Below the pieces are notes generated by a model. It had not been told where the DNA came from. It was given only the letters and a program-made list of their open reading frames with translations, and ran no database searches. Below are positions 24,860 through 36,220 of a stretch of DNA of 64,000 nucleotides, piece after piece (position 1 is the first letter of the stretch; every line of letters starts with the position of its first letter). Location of the stretch: contig NC_066852.1 of NCBI RefSeq assembly GCF_001640805.2, forward strand, positions 10,276,194-10,340,193, written 5' to 3'. The translations under genes and the position numbers were made by a program. The stretch is from Lates calcarifer. Its lineage: Eukaryota > Chordata > Actinopteri > Centropomidae.

Positions 24860-25045
24860 AACATACTCAGGCACACAGGCAGCCTCAAGGCGGAGTTGTG
24901 GCATTGTGTCTGAGATGAAAGGGGCAAACTCTTTTGCCTCAAGAGATTCAAACTTGGCCCTCAGTGGGCTGTTCCACTGTAATTAATTCAGCTCTATGTG
25001 TCAGTATTTTGGAAAGCTCTCCGCATCAACTGCAAATGGATTTGT
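24860..25045. promoter_or_regulatory. CNE-like block
   Basis: Less AT-rich than its flanks, with ordered words including CACTGTAATTAATTCAGCTC (about 24976-24995, homeodomain TAATTA core) and CAGCCTCAAGGCGGAG (about 24880-24895). No coding signature. Confidence 0.2.
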
Positions 25046-25060
25046 AAAACTTTCAAAACT

Positions 25061-25366
25061 TTATTTATGTGCATCAAGGTTCGTAAACCTCCTTCCTAAA
25101 TTTGTACTTCTTCCTGCTCTCCCGGTGAATGCAGTTTTGTTTGGATTGCCTTTTACTGCACATGCATATTCATGAATGCCTGGTTTGTGTCCTTCCAGTT
25201 TCACATTCAGGCATTCGGGGGCACTGAAATACTCTGCAACATCACACAGAAAAGACAAGTCGCTTCGGCTTTCATCCTCAAGCTTCACAACAACATTTCT
25301 CTTGCTGCCCATGAAACTGGTAATTTCCTCACACATCTCACAGAATCTGGGCTTTGCTTCTCATAG
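25061..25366 (-). pseudogene. hAT-like transposase fragment (GTF2IRD2/SCAND3-type)
   Basis: The - strand frame (91 codons, 25336-25061) contains RSDLSFLCDVAEYFS, then LNVKLEGHKPGIHEYACAVK, then a basic stretch and RRFTNLDAHK. This order resembles the segment of domesticated and mobile hAT transposases in which an aspartate-leucine-x-phenylalanine-leucine motif and a leucine-asparagine-x-lysine-leucine-x-glycine motif precede the lysine-rich helix. It is about a tenth of a full transposase, with no DDE motif and no BED finger. It is a decayed fragment, not a gene. Frames on the + strand (25172-25373) are shadows. The alternative is chance similarity. Confidence 0.45.
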
Positions 25367-25514
25367 CAAATAAGACTTCTCCATGCTCTCCTGTACACAT
25401 GCCTCATGCACCTTTTCATTTATAAGTCATGAGCACCAACTATCTTTGTTTACGTGAGACATACAGCTGTATTTCTCAGTTACTGGACTCCTACCATTGC
25501 ACATCAAGGCTTTG

Positions 25515-25525
25515 AAAGTGTGTTG
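25515..25525 (+). repeat. Left target-site duplication of the SINE
   Basis: AAAGTGTGTTG, identical to 25929-25939 on the other side of the SINE. Confidence 0.75.
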
Positions 25526-25928
25526 AGTGAAGAGGTGGCACAGAGGCAAAACACTTGCCACTGGAGAATCCCAGGCTCAATTCCCACTTTTGGTACCTGT
25601 GGTTTGGTTGTGTGAATCAAACAAACAAACACAGTTGGCTGTGTCCACTGATGGGTAACCAATGAGGAATTGTCTCTTTGTTGTTTGCAAAGCCACACCT
25701 TCTCATTGGTCAATGGATGTGATCTTGGGGGATCATCCTAACTTAAATGCATGTTACTGCTGCTTAGTAGAAGGTGCAAAGAGTGATGCTGTGTATATCA
25801 GAATACATGCGGCTGTCTACACCCTCTCGAGGCCAGCAGTGGAGTAGAGCAGAGACAAGCACTGCAGGGAAGTGGTCATACCAAACTGTGAAGCAAAAAC
25901 ACACAGGGGGGGTTGAGGGAAAATTAAT
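25526..25928 (+). mobile_element. tRNA-derived SINE, about 403 bp, with target-site duplication
   Basis: The 5' end is tRNA-like: A box TGGCACAGAGG (25536-25546) fits TRGYNNARNGG, and B box GGCTCAATTCC (25574-25584) is one change from GGTTCRANNCC. The spacing between them (27 bases) is right for an internal pol III promoter. A long non-tRNA body follows, then an A-rich end (25885-25928). The element is bracketed by a perfect 11-bp direct repeat, AAAGTGTGTTG, at 25515-25525 and 25929-25939. That is the mark of L1-type target-primed integration by a partner LINE. The body resembles a SINE family I associate with percomorph fish. Short frames within it are not genes. Confidence 0.75.
25536..25584 (+). 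promoter_or_regulatory. Internal RNA polymerase III promoter (A and B boxes) of the SINE
   Basis: A box 25536-25546 and B box 25574-25584. The B box carries C for T at its third position, which may lower TFIIIC binding. Confidence 0.65.
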
Positions 25929-25939
25929 AAAGTGTGTTG
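25929..25939 (+). repeat. Right target-site duplication of the SINE
   Basis: AAAGTGTGTTG, the 11-bp partner of 25515-25525, directly after the A-rich SINE end. Confidence 0.75.
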
Positions 25940-26379
25940 GATGATATGACAGCTCTGTCTGTTTTGTTTGCACTGTGCAGTTATGTGCTCTGTGTGGCAA
26001 CTGGGACAAGTATTCCACCTAGATGGGCGAGAATGAACTGACAACAGAGATTCATGTCCTGTGCATGCCAAATCAAAATTTCAGATGGGCTGGATTCCAC
26101 CTGTGCCTCCAGTACAGTGACAGTCAGTCAAGGTTGACAGTGATGGTAATTACACTACCAAACTTACTCAAAATAAAACTTCAATTTGAATGTCAAGGTA
26201 ATGATAGTACAATTGAAAATAGCTTAGAAATCAAGAGTATGTGTTCTGACTTTGAGTATAAAATTTTATGAATTGAATCGCTAATTTATAATGGACTCCC
26301 CTTAATAGATAAAGCTGTCACTATGTTAGTGCTGTGGTCTAATATGAGTGAGATGCTAGGGTAATCTAATGCAAATGTG
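25940..26379. other. Intergenic, no gene seen
   Basis: AT-rich sequence; the frame at 26023-26271 has no recognisable domain. Confidence 0.5.
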
Positions 26380-26690
26380 TATGTCTTGTTGGCAGGCGTG
26401 CAGCCTGCTCTAATAGTCCTGCGGTGTTGATTTTGGCACAGTGGCAGTACAAACATGTTGCTGTGGAAGAGGCTACTTCCACCGTAATGTATTTACTGTC
26501 TAATTTGTGTCTCAGTGAGAGACCATATATCCTGTTTAGGGAGTGACACCTCTCCTCCTCCACTTTATGGAGCGGCGCAGGCATTTGATGGCGACTTGAA
26601 CATGCTGCGCTGATGGATGAGCTTGTCAAGGCAGCCCCATGATGCTCTGCTCCCCACAGAATGCACAGGGCTGGAGAAACTCAATCATAT
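26380..26690. promoter_or_regulatory. CNE-like block
   Basis: Clearly less AT-rich than the flanks and CpG-retaining: GGCAGGCGTGCAGCC (about 26391-26405), GGAGCGGCGCAGGCATTTG (about 26569-26587). The - strand frame 26366-26629 has no recognisable domain. Candidate conserved element. Confidence 0.25.
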
Positions 26691-28257
26691 AGAAAGGCAT
26701 CACTTGAAACATAGTGAATAACTCATTCATAACACCTGAAAATAATCATCTTAACAGTATATGCTTCACTTGTGAGGATTGGTTTGCAGTTTATGGTGGG
26801 TTAGGCTGTCAACTTTTATTCCATAGTTAAAAACATGACATTTGGCAAAAAATGCTAATTTATTGTGTCGTGACAACTCAGTTTTTTTCAGCTGATAAAC
26901 ATGCCTAAGGTTGAGGCTGTACATAATGTCAACAAGGTGTTTTTTTTTAAATCACACTGTTTGTTGTTCACACTGTTTCTTACCTTCACTAGTCTGCCTC
27001 AGCTGCCAGTGTACAATGTTGAACACTGTGCCTCTAATGTCAGGAATTCAGCTCAAGACTGAGAGTTTGATTCCCTGAGGCAAAAGTTCTGAATCGCTGA
27101 CAGGTGTTTCAAAGTATTCAATTTGTGAGTGTTCTAAAACAAATTCTTGAAACATTGTGCTTTAATATGTCCCTTTGAGTGACTTTCGACATTATTTTTG
27201 TGCCCTTTTTTTCACTCTCTGTTTTATAATGCAGAAAATTCCAATCAACAGCATTCCTGACTGATGCCCAAAGCTATTCTATGGGGCTGAATTGTTAACA
27301 AGTAGCATTTGAAATTATGATAATTATAGCTTCAGCCTATTACAGTGTTCGTGTGTAACTTGTATTAGCGTTGAGCATATCTGAATACATGTTACTGTAG
27401 GGGGTGTAAGGCATCATGCTACACTATAACTGTGTGCTGATGTAAATGTTACCAGCATGAGCAATCAACCTGAGGCAAGCTGGCAACAGAGGCAGCACAC
27501 ACTGGCCTGTAATTCCTCCCAGTTGACTGCAGTAGCAGAAGCAATAAGCTTTCTTACTTACAAAGACTTAGACTCATACAGTCTTGTTGAAAATAACAAT
27601 GCAGATGGATGGCATGCCAGCTGTGGAACTGAGGTAAATAAATGCATGATCTCTTGGGGGCTGCACAAAAAGTGGCCTTGTCTATTACTTCTTGTTGTTT
27701 CCTATTGTTGGTGGACAGTAGATCTGATTTTTAAGATTTCAGTACTTTACACATGAAATAATTCAGTTTCTCTTACAAATCAGTCTGCATTGTTTTCATT
27801 TTGGACCCTGATCCAAAATACCTAATTTTGTATAAAAGCAAAATTGTTTCTACACAGCTTTGCTGGTTAAAGGGCCTATTTGTAAGTTTTCACTGTCACC
27901 AAATGTGTCTTTTGAGCAGTGGTACTTATTGAGGGCAGTCTGGACACTTCAGTGAGTTGCTATGGGGAAAATGACGAGACTGGGCCGGTTGTGCCATGGC
28001 TAGCTGGTTATCAGGCTAACTTCAGTAAAAGAAGTGAGGTGATAGAACTAAAAGCCAAACATTGCTGTCGCTTTTTCACTGCTTGGTGACTAAAGGAATG
28101 GTGTTTGATACTGAACTTACAGTGTTTCAACTATACTGGTAAATAAATGGTCGTTAATACCAGTACTGGCTATGTAGTAAATACTTCCTGTAATGTTGAT
28201 TAAATTGCTGCATTTACAGATTCAACATCCTGTGAATAAATTCAACTCACATGACTA
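26691..28257. other. Intergenic; possible decayed repeat at 27868-28120
   Basis: AT-rich sequence. The frame at 27457-27756 (99 codons) has no recognisable domain. The stretch from GGGCCTATTTGTAAGTTTTC (about 27872) to about 28120 has the flavour of a teleost MITE, but I could not find terminal repeats. Confidence 0.4.
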
Positions 28258-28306
28258 ACCAACTAACTAACTAACTAACTACCCCACCCCACCCCCCCAC
28301 CCCCCA
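28258..28306. repeat. (AACT)n then C-rich low-complexity tract
   Basis: Five to six AACT units (28258-28281) run into a CCCCACCCC-type tract to 28306. Confidence 0.85.
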
Positions 28307-30876
28307 GCTGGAGCCTGCAGGTGGATACTGGGGCTGAAAGAACTGGCAGTAATAATGATGCAGGGCATCAGTGGCATTGACAGGCAGAGGAAGATGTGGG
28401 AAATTTTTGCAGCTTAAGAAGACCTCTAAATTGGGAGGGTGTGTGTAGTAGATGATTGTGGAAAGTGAGGCATGTCACGTGTGTATAGCAGTGCAGCTCG
28501 AATTTGACTACCTGAACTAGCTCGCAGGCGTCATGCCATAATATGTAGTTGCTGCATGAAATTGTCAGGTTATTCACATCAGTCACTGTAAAATTATGCA
28601 AACATGCAAAAGCCTATTGCATATTCACACAATTTGCCATAAATACAAGTCAGCACACATTGTCAGAGTATGGACCTGGACCTGGACCTTGGTCTGACAC
28701 TGGATATCTCCTGTAGCGCTGCCATATAGCAGCTTTTGTGTTGTTATTCACAGCCATTACACACTGTAATTCGAGCCATTACAGTCTATTCATCAGAGGC
28801 ACACAATCTAAAATTTCAAATGCATTATTTCCACAATAACTGCACATCAACAGTGCAGTTTAAGTGATATGATATAAACCTATATATGTGCCAGAATAAC
28901 CACAAAACATAAAACATGCTCATGAAATGAAAGAGATCTCTGCATGCATATTTATATAATATTATTTAACAGGTAATAGTGCTAAAAAGCCTGCAAATAA
29001 AATGTCAGCCAGTGTCTGGGTGAAAAGTGGCACATGCATCTATACAGGCAGCGACTGATGTCTACTAAAACTCTGACAGCTGACAGGTAAATTGTGAAAT
29101 ATTGCATGGATCTGTCAAGCATCTCATACCCACCTCCTCTCTCCACTCCTAGTGAACTCAAGTGTGGTTTCCGCAGTAAACACAAAAGGTCTTTAAGACA
29201 GGCAGCAGAGGGAGGGACAACACACACCATATTTGCTTTTCATATTAAGGAACGTTAAGGATTGGTAAAGAATTACAACACTGACTGCCAAAGTTGTCTT
29301 AGAGAGACTCATTCCAGCACACTCACGCCAATAACCAACCGCATCTAACAGTTTGATCAGGCAACATTTCCAAATGAAATCACAATAAAAACTACATATT
29401 GATTTTTGAGCCTTGTAACTCGTGATGTGAATGCAACCCCACTTTTCTGCCAGACAACAGTGTTGTCATCGAAGAACACCTTGTTTCCTCTCAGTGATGC
29501 TTTTACAGATGCATCACTCAGTGCTGTTTGAAAGGGTAGGAATTCTTTCAGGGTGTGTGGTTTATGGCAGTAATACACTTTTGGAAAAACATTTAGATTA
29601 CATGACAAATACAAATCTCACATCCATCAAATCCGTAGTGGCACTGATTCCCCCCTCCTCTTGCATGAGTTGTCCCAAAAATACATACACAGTATTTCTG
29701 TGGCTGTGTGACCCTGAGAGTATGTCTGGGTGATTTTATGACACTCACAAAAAAATTTGCCAGTTTTGCTGACTGCATGTCTTACACTGTCAGTGGTGCA
29801 TAACGGATTTCCCCATTCAAACATGCTTGTATATACTGTCTCTACACACGCTCCTCTAGTGCACTGAGGAAAACAAATTCAGGAAACAAGTGTTTTGTAG
29901 CAGGAATGACATGGCAGGTGAAACATGCCGGTGTTGAATCAGATTCGGCTGCATCCCAGAAAAACATACTTTCTGATTGATTTATGTCTCCCGACATGGT
30001 TTAGAATGTGTCCTTTTTCACTGTGGTGTTATGCTATTGCTATTCAGGTGACTAAATAATTCAGTATACAGTTGTCAAACAAATGACAACTCTTTTGGAG
30101 ATATGCTCTTTGCTTTAACTGCGGAACATGTTTTGTGTGAGGTATCAGTGCCGGGCATTCCTGGTTGCTTTTAGCATTAGATTGATAATTGGTTGTCATT
30201 TGACTTGGTGCTTTCATGAGGTGATGTGTGAAATACTCTTTGTTTTATTGAGTTGCATAGCTGCATAGAAGACAGAAATCGATGTAACATAATGAATGCA
30301 GTTATCTCAGTTTTACTTTGAACAAAACACAAAAGGCCCTGATTTTAAGTGTTCTTATACTCATAAAAACGTAACTGTATATCTGAAGTTTTGGTGTCTC
30401 ACTCATGTTTTATATTATTTTGTAACAAATAAAATTATTAATGTTCATTAAGTTAAGCACTTTCAACAGATCAGTTGCATTTCCATTAGCTCCATTTTAT
30501 TTTATTCTCTCAGCACTTGTATGACTTAGATTCATACTATGCAGGCTTTTCACACCCACAGTGAAATTCACATGTCAGTGCTTGATGTTTTTAAAGTGGT
30601 GAGGGCAGTTGTAAAGGGAAGTGACTCCCTGTCTCTCATCTCCTTAAAAAGCAACCTGTGCGTGAACTTTACAGGACAGAAGCACTCCAAAGACGAGTAA
30701 CAAGTATATTTAGCTGCAGTGTGTCCCTGGCCACAGAGAACTGTATTTGCTTCAAACTCTGGCATGTAAGAAACTGCTCAGACTCTTATTCTGCCATTCC
30801 CTTCAGTGTAGCCAGAAACTGATTTAACTTAAACTGTGACTGATAAGAGACCTAGACAAACAATACTCTTGAAGAC
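28307..30876. other. Intergenic, no gene seen
   Basis: The - strand frames at 29357-29614, 29593-29778 and 29627-29824 overlap in different phases over about 450 bases. None has a domain that I recognise, but the run is worth a translated search as a possible old retroelement piece. A tandem GGACCTGGACCTGGACCTTGG word lies near 28672-28692. Confidence 0.4.
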
Positions 30877-30900
30877 AAGGTGCGATCAAAAAGTTCTGAG
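30877..30900 (+). repeat. Left terminal inverted repeat of the mariner relic
   Basis: Matches 31514-31537 in reverse complement with few mismatches. The flanking TA is CA here, so one target duplication copy has mutated. Confidence 0.75.
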
Positions 30901-31513
30901 TGGTTCTGCTGCTAATGAACAGAGCATGGCACAATAATGTTGAAGATTGCAAAGATCTCCTGCACCAGGAACTGGACGACCCATCCGTTATATCAATGAT
31001 CATGAGGGTTGGGTCTGTGGCTTCGACCCCAAGACAAAACAGCAGTCTTCGCAATGGAAGAGGCACATCAGTTCAGGAGTGCAACCAAGAGCATGCTTGT
31101 CGTTTCCATTGACATGTGTGCAGTTGGGGTTGTGCAAGGAGAATTCAGACTGTTGCTGAGTTCCACTGCTTCGCTCTGAGGCGTCTGAGGGAGGACATTC
31201 AGCACAAATGACCTGAACTGTGACAAGATGGCAATTGGGTGCTCTATCATGACAGCGTGTCTGCTCACAGTGTGTTGAAAACGTGCATGTTTTTTGGCTT
31301 CACCAGCATAATGGTCACTCCACATCCACCACACTTCCCAGATTTGGTTTTGACACAGTAAAGGAGATCCAGAGCAAGTCACAGATGTCACTTGATGCAT
31401 TTACAGGATGGGACCTCTGGGGAGCATTCCAAGCATTGGTGCATCACTGCACACAGTGACTACTTCTAAGGTGGTAGTAGTAGGTACAGTTGTTAGTTTT
31501 TTCTAGGGGCAGT

Positions 31514-31537
31514 CTCACAACCTTTTGATGGCACCTT
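31514..31537 (-). repeat. Right terminal inverted repeat of the mariner relic
   Basis: Reverse complement of the left repeat; the following bases ATATC include the expected TA target dinucleotide. Confidence 0.75.
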
Positions 31538-32659
31538 ATATCTACCTGTCCCCAGTGATTGCTCTAACAGGTCAAAACTAGCAACCACCATTTTTTTAGC
31601 TCACTGTGTTTATTCCATACAATACAAAATTCCAATCAGCAGTTTAGCTTTTTTTCTGACAGTTCCAGTTTTCACTCTGAGGCAAAGTTTCTACACTGTG
31701 GCATTAGTATGGTTGGATGGAGATGTCAGGATGACAAAATGTTGTGCGTCAGATTAAAAATCTGACCACATGATTCATAAAGGTCCATCACTCAGTCAAA
31801 TGACAGACCCTACAAGGTACATTTTAGGGAAGGATAGCCTGCAGACAATGAATCTAACACGAAAACACAACTGCCATGATATAAGGATGTTCTTTTAGCT
31901 TAAGATAAGGATAGTTTAAAAGGATTTCTATGCCGCTCAGATAAGAAATACGTGACCTTTAAAAAAAGGTTTGGAGATAAAAATCTAAAAGGCTCTTTAT
32001 ATAAAACTCATTGAGCTTGGTTTTTGACTTTCATTGTGAACAAAAACAGCATAGGTAAGAGGTAAATGGCTGCTGGCAGTAGCAGGTAGGGATGATCAAT
32101 ACATGGTAGCTTTTATCACATAAAGGAAAAAAAACATCAACTCACAGTTTTTCCTTGTCAGAAAACACAAATTTAAGCATTCTGTTTTTTTTATAGGTGC
32201 CCAGGTTGTTAATTGAATTGGAAAATGAATTACAGACAGTATATGTAGATCTTTAAGTCATCATAAGTCATTCAATTAATTTTTTCCATAAAATTTTACA
32301 ATCATAAATGATATTCATTTTCCTATCAATGTTTGACAAACAACCGTTAGAGGAATTAAAAGGAGAAATATAAACAATCAATTCCATGTTTGTTGCACCT
32401 TGTTGCTGTCCCTTGCTGTGCATCTGTTTCTGTCCACAGGAGAAGCTGGTTAGTCAGTCGAAGGAGAGATAAAGGCTCTCTCCTATTCAGTAATTGGCAA
32501 CATGTCAGTTTTTTCATTTTGTCTGCAGTATCAGATGTGCGTTCAACTTCACAAAAGATTCAAACTGCTTTTTAAAAATAATACCTGTATTGACATTTTT
32601 AGTCAAAGGAAGACATTAGGATCGAACGTATCAACACTTCAGTATTGACTTGCACATTT
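31538..32659. other. Intergenic, no gene seen
   Basis: AT-rich sequence; nothing supported. Confidence 0.5.
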
Positions 32660-32860
32660 TAACACTCTGGAGGGTTGCACATGGATATAGACAAACATAT
32701 TCACACTTATATTCACACCTGTGTACAGTTTGCAGTTTAAAGTTCATCTGAGCTGCATGTCTTTGGATGGTGGGAGATGTATTGAGCTGACAAAGAAAAA
32801 AAAATTGAAATAAACAGCAGAATTCAAACCTGTGGGCTCATCTTGCTGTGAGGCAACATG
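32660..32860 (+). repeat. Decayed ubiquitous fish repeat
   Basis: Landmarks in order: CACACTTATATTCACACCTG (32701-32720), TGAGCTGCATGTCTTTGGAT (about 32748-32767) with GGTGGGAGA, AATTCAAACCTGTGGGCTC (about 32821-32839) and CTTGCTGTGAGGCAACA (about 32842-32858). This is the order in a very high-copy fish repeat whose class is unclear to me. A middle segment is missing. Confidence 0.6.
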
Positions 32861-35550
32861 ATAATCAGTAAAAAACACTGTATGTGTCAACATATACAGT
32901 GGTTAGGCAAACAGAAAATACCCAATGAATATAATTAACATTTTTCATGTATTCAGTTGTAATTGTACAGTATTGCACTGTATGTCATACATGAAGTAAT
33001 TTACAAACTAGTCACACTTCACAGTTGACCCTTTTACAATACTGATATGCCCTCCAGTTTCTTTCCACGTCATTTGCAGCAGAATATTTCCATCATCTCT
33101 GTTCTTCATCCTGCAATTATGTCCTCAATCAAAGCTTAATTTGGTGTGCTTCACTTCCCATTGCATACCACATTTGTGAAAAGTAAAAAATCATTTCAGT
33201 CCATTCCTTATACCACTGAGCACAGAATAACAGTATCAGGAAACAACTAAGCCCAACTTGTCAGTAATTCAATGTCTCCATTAAAGGATCATGATCTGTT
33301 TCATGATTCACGATGGCCATGCAGGAGAGTCATGTAATTGGAGTATATGAAAAGTGATGGCTCTCTCAACAGGATTTCATCTCTGTTATCGGAGTAGTTA
33401 CCGTTCCAGTGTCACTTCTTCTTTCCCTTTCTACTTGCACATCATATACACATCAAAGTCATATTCCAGCAGTGCACTGCAGTAATGAATGCCCTACATT
33501 TTTGCTGCTTAAATTTGATGATGTCCCGTTGAAGTCTTTTTTTCACTGGTTTTTCTTCATGTTCTAATTTCACCAGGTTTCTGATAATGTAAGTTTATTA
33601 TATCATAGTTATTCCAGAATTAAAGTTGCATTGCAATTAACTATGTTACTAGAATTTTGCTGATGTGGAGAGCTTCTTTGTTCAGGCATGATTTTTTTGA
33701 ATCAGGGAAGGATTTCGAGAGAGTGATAATTATTTAGTTGTAGAAATAAGAGTAGAGCATGTGTAGGGCAAAATAACCTCGTTTTTGTCCAAAACCTGTT
33801 CAGTGTCATGTCAGTGACCCACCATGTTTGCCTGCGTGGGATGTTCCTGCAATATGATGAACATGGCCACTGTAGTTTATGTTGAGTTAGTTCCCAATTC
33901 ACTAGCATGCTGCAGCACACACTCACAAGGTGTGCATTAAACCACAGCTATAAAACAGTGACCAACAAATGCAGTATTTACTCCTTTGCTATTTCTGTGA
34001 TAAGTTCTTTCATTTACGGAAACCGACGAGCCACGCACACACAAATAAGTTGTGTGTACTGAGAGGAGGACAAACTTGTTTTTGTTGAGAATAAACATAT
34101 AGAAAAGTGCCAGTCTTATCATTTAAAGTCTCTCAGCTCAAAAACATATGTTTTTTGTTACTCTTCGATGTTTGACCTTCACTGTGCAGAATGATGTATG
34201 TGCAGAGTTTGACACCCGAAGGCAGTTTTCACATTCATCTGCTGAAAGGGGAAAGTTTCTCTGTGCTCACCATAAATCTGAGTTTAACACGTTCACACAC
34301 AAGATGATTTTGTAACATGACAACTAGTTTGGAAACCAATCATGGCCTGATAGGATGTGATGTGGAAACCTAAAACCTCCTGAGAATAAACTTTTCAGTG
34401 AAGTGGGAGACATTTTGCATCCAGCAGTTAATCTTTTGAAATGAAAACCATTTGTATATTCATAGTTTGTGCATTGTACAGTGTGGGAGATGGAGTAAAT
34501 GTAATTTAGCTTTTTGTGTTTAAAAAAAAAAAAAAAAACATATCAGAAACAAATTATTATGCCAGGCAGAGTATTTTCATATGCTCTCAGGCATTTCTGG
34601 AGGGTATGGTAAAAGTGTTAGTTTTAGTTTTATGATTATACTTAAAACAATAAAGTGGTAAAGTAACATTTTAAGGTCTTTATATTTTTACAGAGGTCAT
34701 TTTTAACAAAGATCAAGCTAGACATAGCTTACAGACATAGCTTTTCCATCCTGAGGCTGGAACCTTGTCACTCAATAGAAAAATCTTTGCTTTATGTGAA
34801 TGAGCCATCCCAAGTTTTGATGTATAACCACTTTAGAGCATATTAAGTACTAGTTACATTCAGCCTAAATATAATTTCCAGGAATGGAACAAAACATTGA
34901 GACAGAGAGATTGCAGTGACATGGGCAGCTATGTGTGAAGACATAAGAGCATTGGACAGAATAAAAAATTGCTTGTATATACAAGAAAAGAATAGTGATG
35001 ATAATGTCACTTAACAGACCACTGCCAAATATTGGAGACAAGTAAAATAGATATAAACCACTACATGCTTTTCAACACAGATGTGGCCTCAAGATAATTA
35101 ATCTGTCAGCAGGATCATAATACAGAGTCATTAGTATTATTTTAGGTACCATAGCACAGGAAAAGTATTTCTGTGATTTAAACAGAGGGCATGAGTCAAG
35201 TCTCTAAAATCTGACAAGGAACAAAAGCTCAAATGATGCTGTATGGAAGTCTGAAGTATTAAAAACGTAATGATGACTGTAGTAGAAGCACAGATTCCTT
35301 GACCACAGTGACCTCTTCAGCTCAAGTGTTAATTGAAAAAGACAAAAAGAAAAACAAGCAAGTATAATCTGACTGACTGCAAAAGTCCATTTGAAGCCTG
35401 ACTAGACCTAAAAGACACTCTGAAGCTCCTCATTTAGGTGTTACAGTACCGGTGCCATCATGTCTAGACTAATGTTTTTTTTTTAGTAAAGAAAACTTAT
35501 TTTCATTTCTCTAGTGTGAGTTTGTTGAACTAATTACACCTGTTGACATG
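32861..35550. other. Intergenic, no gene seen
   Basis: AT-rich sequence. The frames at 33702-33926 and 33937-34122 have no recognisable domains. A 17-A run lies at 34522-34538. A motif-like piece lies at 33290-33420. Confidence 0.5.
34522..34538. repeat. Poly(A) tract, 17 A
   Basis: Homopolymer; no retroposon body recognised. Confidence 0.9.
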
Positions 35551-36220
35551 CAACATTAAAACCACTGAAAGGTGAAATAAATAACATCTCATTACAACGC
35601 ATTGTTCTGCTAGGAAACGTTGGCTCCTGGCATTCATCTGGATGTACTACCCACCTAAATATTGTTGCAGACCAAGCATACCCCGCATGGTAGCTACACT
35701 CCCCAATTACAGGGGCCTCCCACAGCTAGACTGTGTGGCAGCCACACCACAATAAAATGTTTAGAAATGGCCCTAGGAACAGAACAAAGAGTCCAAGGCA
35801 TTGACCTGGTTACTAGACTCCCCAGATCCCAATCTGATCAAGCATCTGTGGGACCTGTCTAATATTGTGCAAGTCCCACTCCTACCACTAAAATGGCTCT
35901 GACCCATCGGGGCATGGACACGGGGCCTCTGGGGGTGTCCTGTGTTGTCTGGCACTAAGACATTGGAAATGGATCCTTTGGGTCATGTGGGTTGTGGGGC
36001 CTCCATGGATCTGGGTTGTTCCAGAGCATCAGACAGATATTCAGTCAGATTGGGATGTAGGGATTCTTGTTTAGTCAATGTTTAGGTGGGTGATACATGT
36101 CAAGTATCATCCAGATAAATGCCAGGACCTGTTTCCCAGCAGAACATTGCACTTTAATAAGATGATCATTGTTATTCACTTCACCTATCAGAGGTCTTAA
36201 TTTTGTGGCTGATCAGTGCA
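35551..36220. mobile_element. Two internally deleted Tc1-like copies in inverted orientation (palindromic element)
   Basis: The left arm (35551 to about 35860, + strand) starts with a Tc1-like terminal region (CAACATTAAAACCACTGAAA), then joins directly to transposase 3' sequence: GTTCTGCTAGGAAAC (35604-35618), CTCCTGGCATTCATCTGGATG, CACCTAAATATTGTTGCAGACC, and a segment translating to SPDPNLIKHLWDL (about 35818-35856). The right arm (about 35885-36220) carries the same landmarks on the - strand: terminal region TGCACTGATCAGCCACAAAA reading left from 36220, then GTTCTGCTGGGAAAC, CCTGGCATTTATCTGGATG, CACCTAAACATT and a CCCAATCTGACTGAATATCTG piece. In Tc1 transposases the Glu of IEHLWD is catalytic; here it is Lys in the left arm. 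Neither arm encodes the N-terminal half, so both are non-autonomous. Confidence 0.85.

Larger units (their letters stand above)
30877..31537 (+). mobile_element. Mariner relic with terminal inverted repeats, internally deleted
   Basis: The left end AAGGTGCGATCAAAAAGTTC (30877-30896) and the reverse complement of the right end, AAGGTGCCATCAAAAGGTTG (31537-31518), match at 17 of 20 positions, so these are the element's terminal repeats. The length is about 661 bp, against about 1.3 kb for an intact mariner. Inside, in shifting + frames, are transposase pieces in the right order: a GWVCGFDPKTKQQSSQWK segment (about 31008-31061), FR..LSSTAS.-type residues, an NWVLYHDSVSAHSV segment (about 31233-31275; the HHDNAPAH-type motif with the second catalytic Asp kept), TPHPPHFPDLV (about 31316-31350) and EIQSKSQMSLDAF (about 31367-31405). 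The first Asp region is altered and many frameshifts are present. Non-autonomous and dead. Confidence 0.85.

Noticed and set aside
25172..25373. Two + strand frames of 64-65 codons
   Set aside because: Shadows of the - strand hAT-like fragment.
30824..31400. Minus-strand frames across the mariner relic
   Set aside because: Transposase motifs read on the + strand; the minus frames are shadows.
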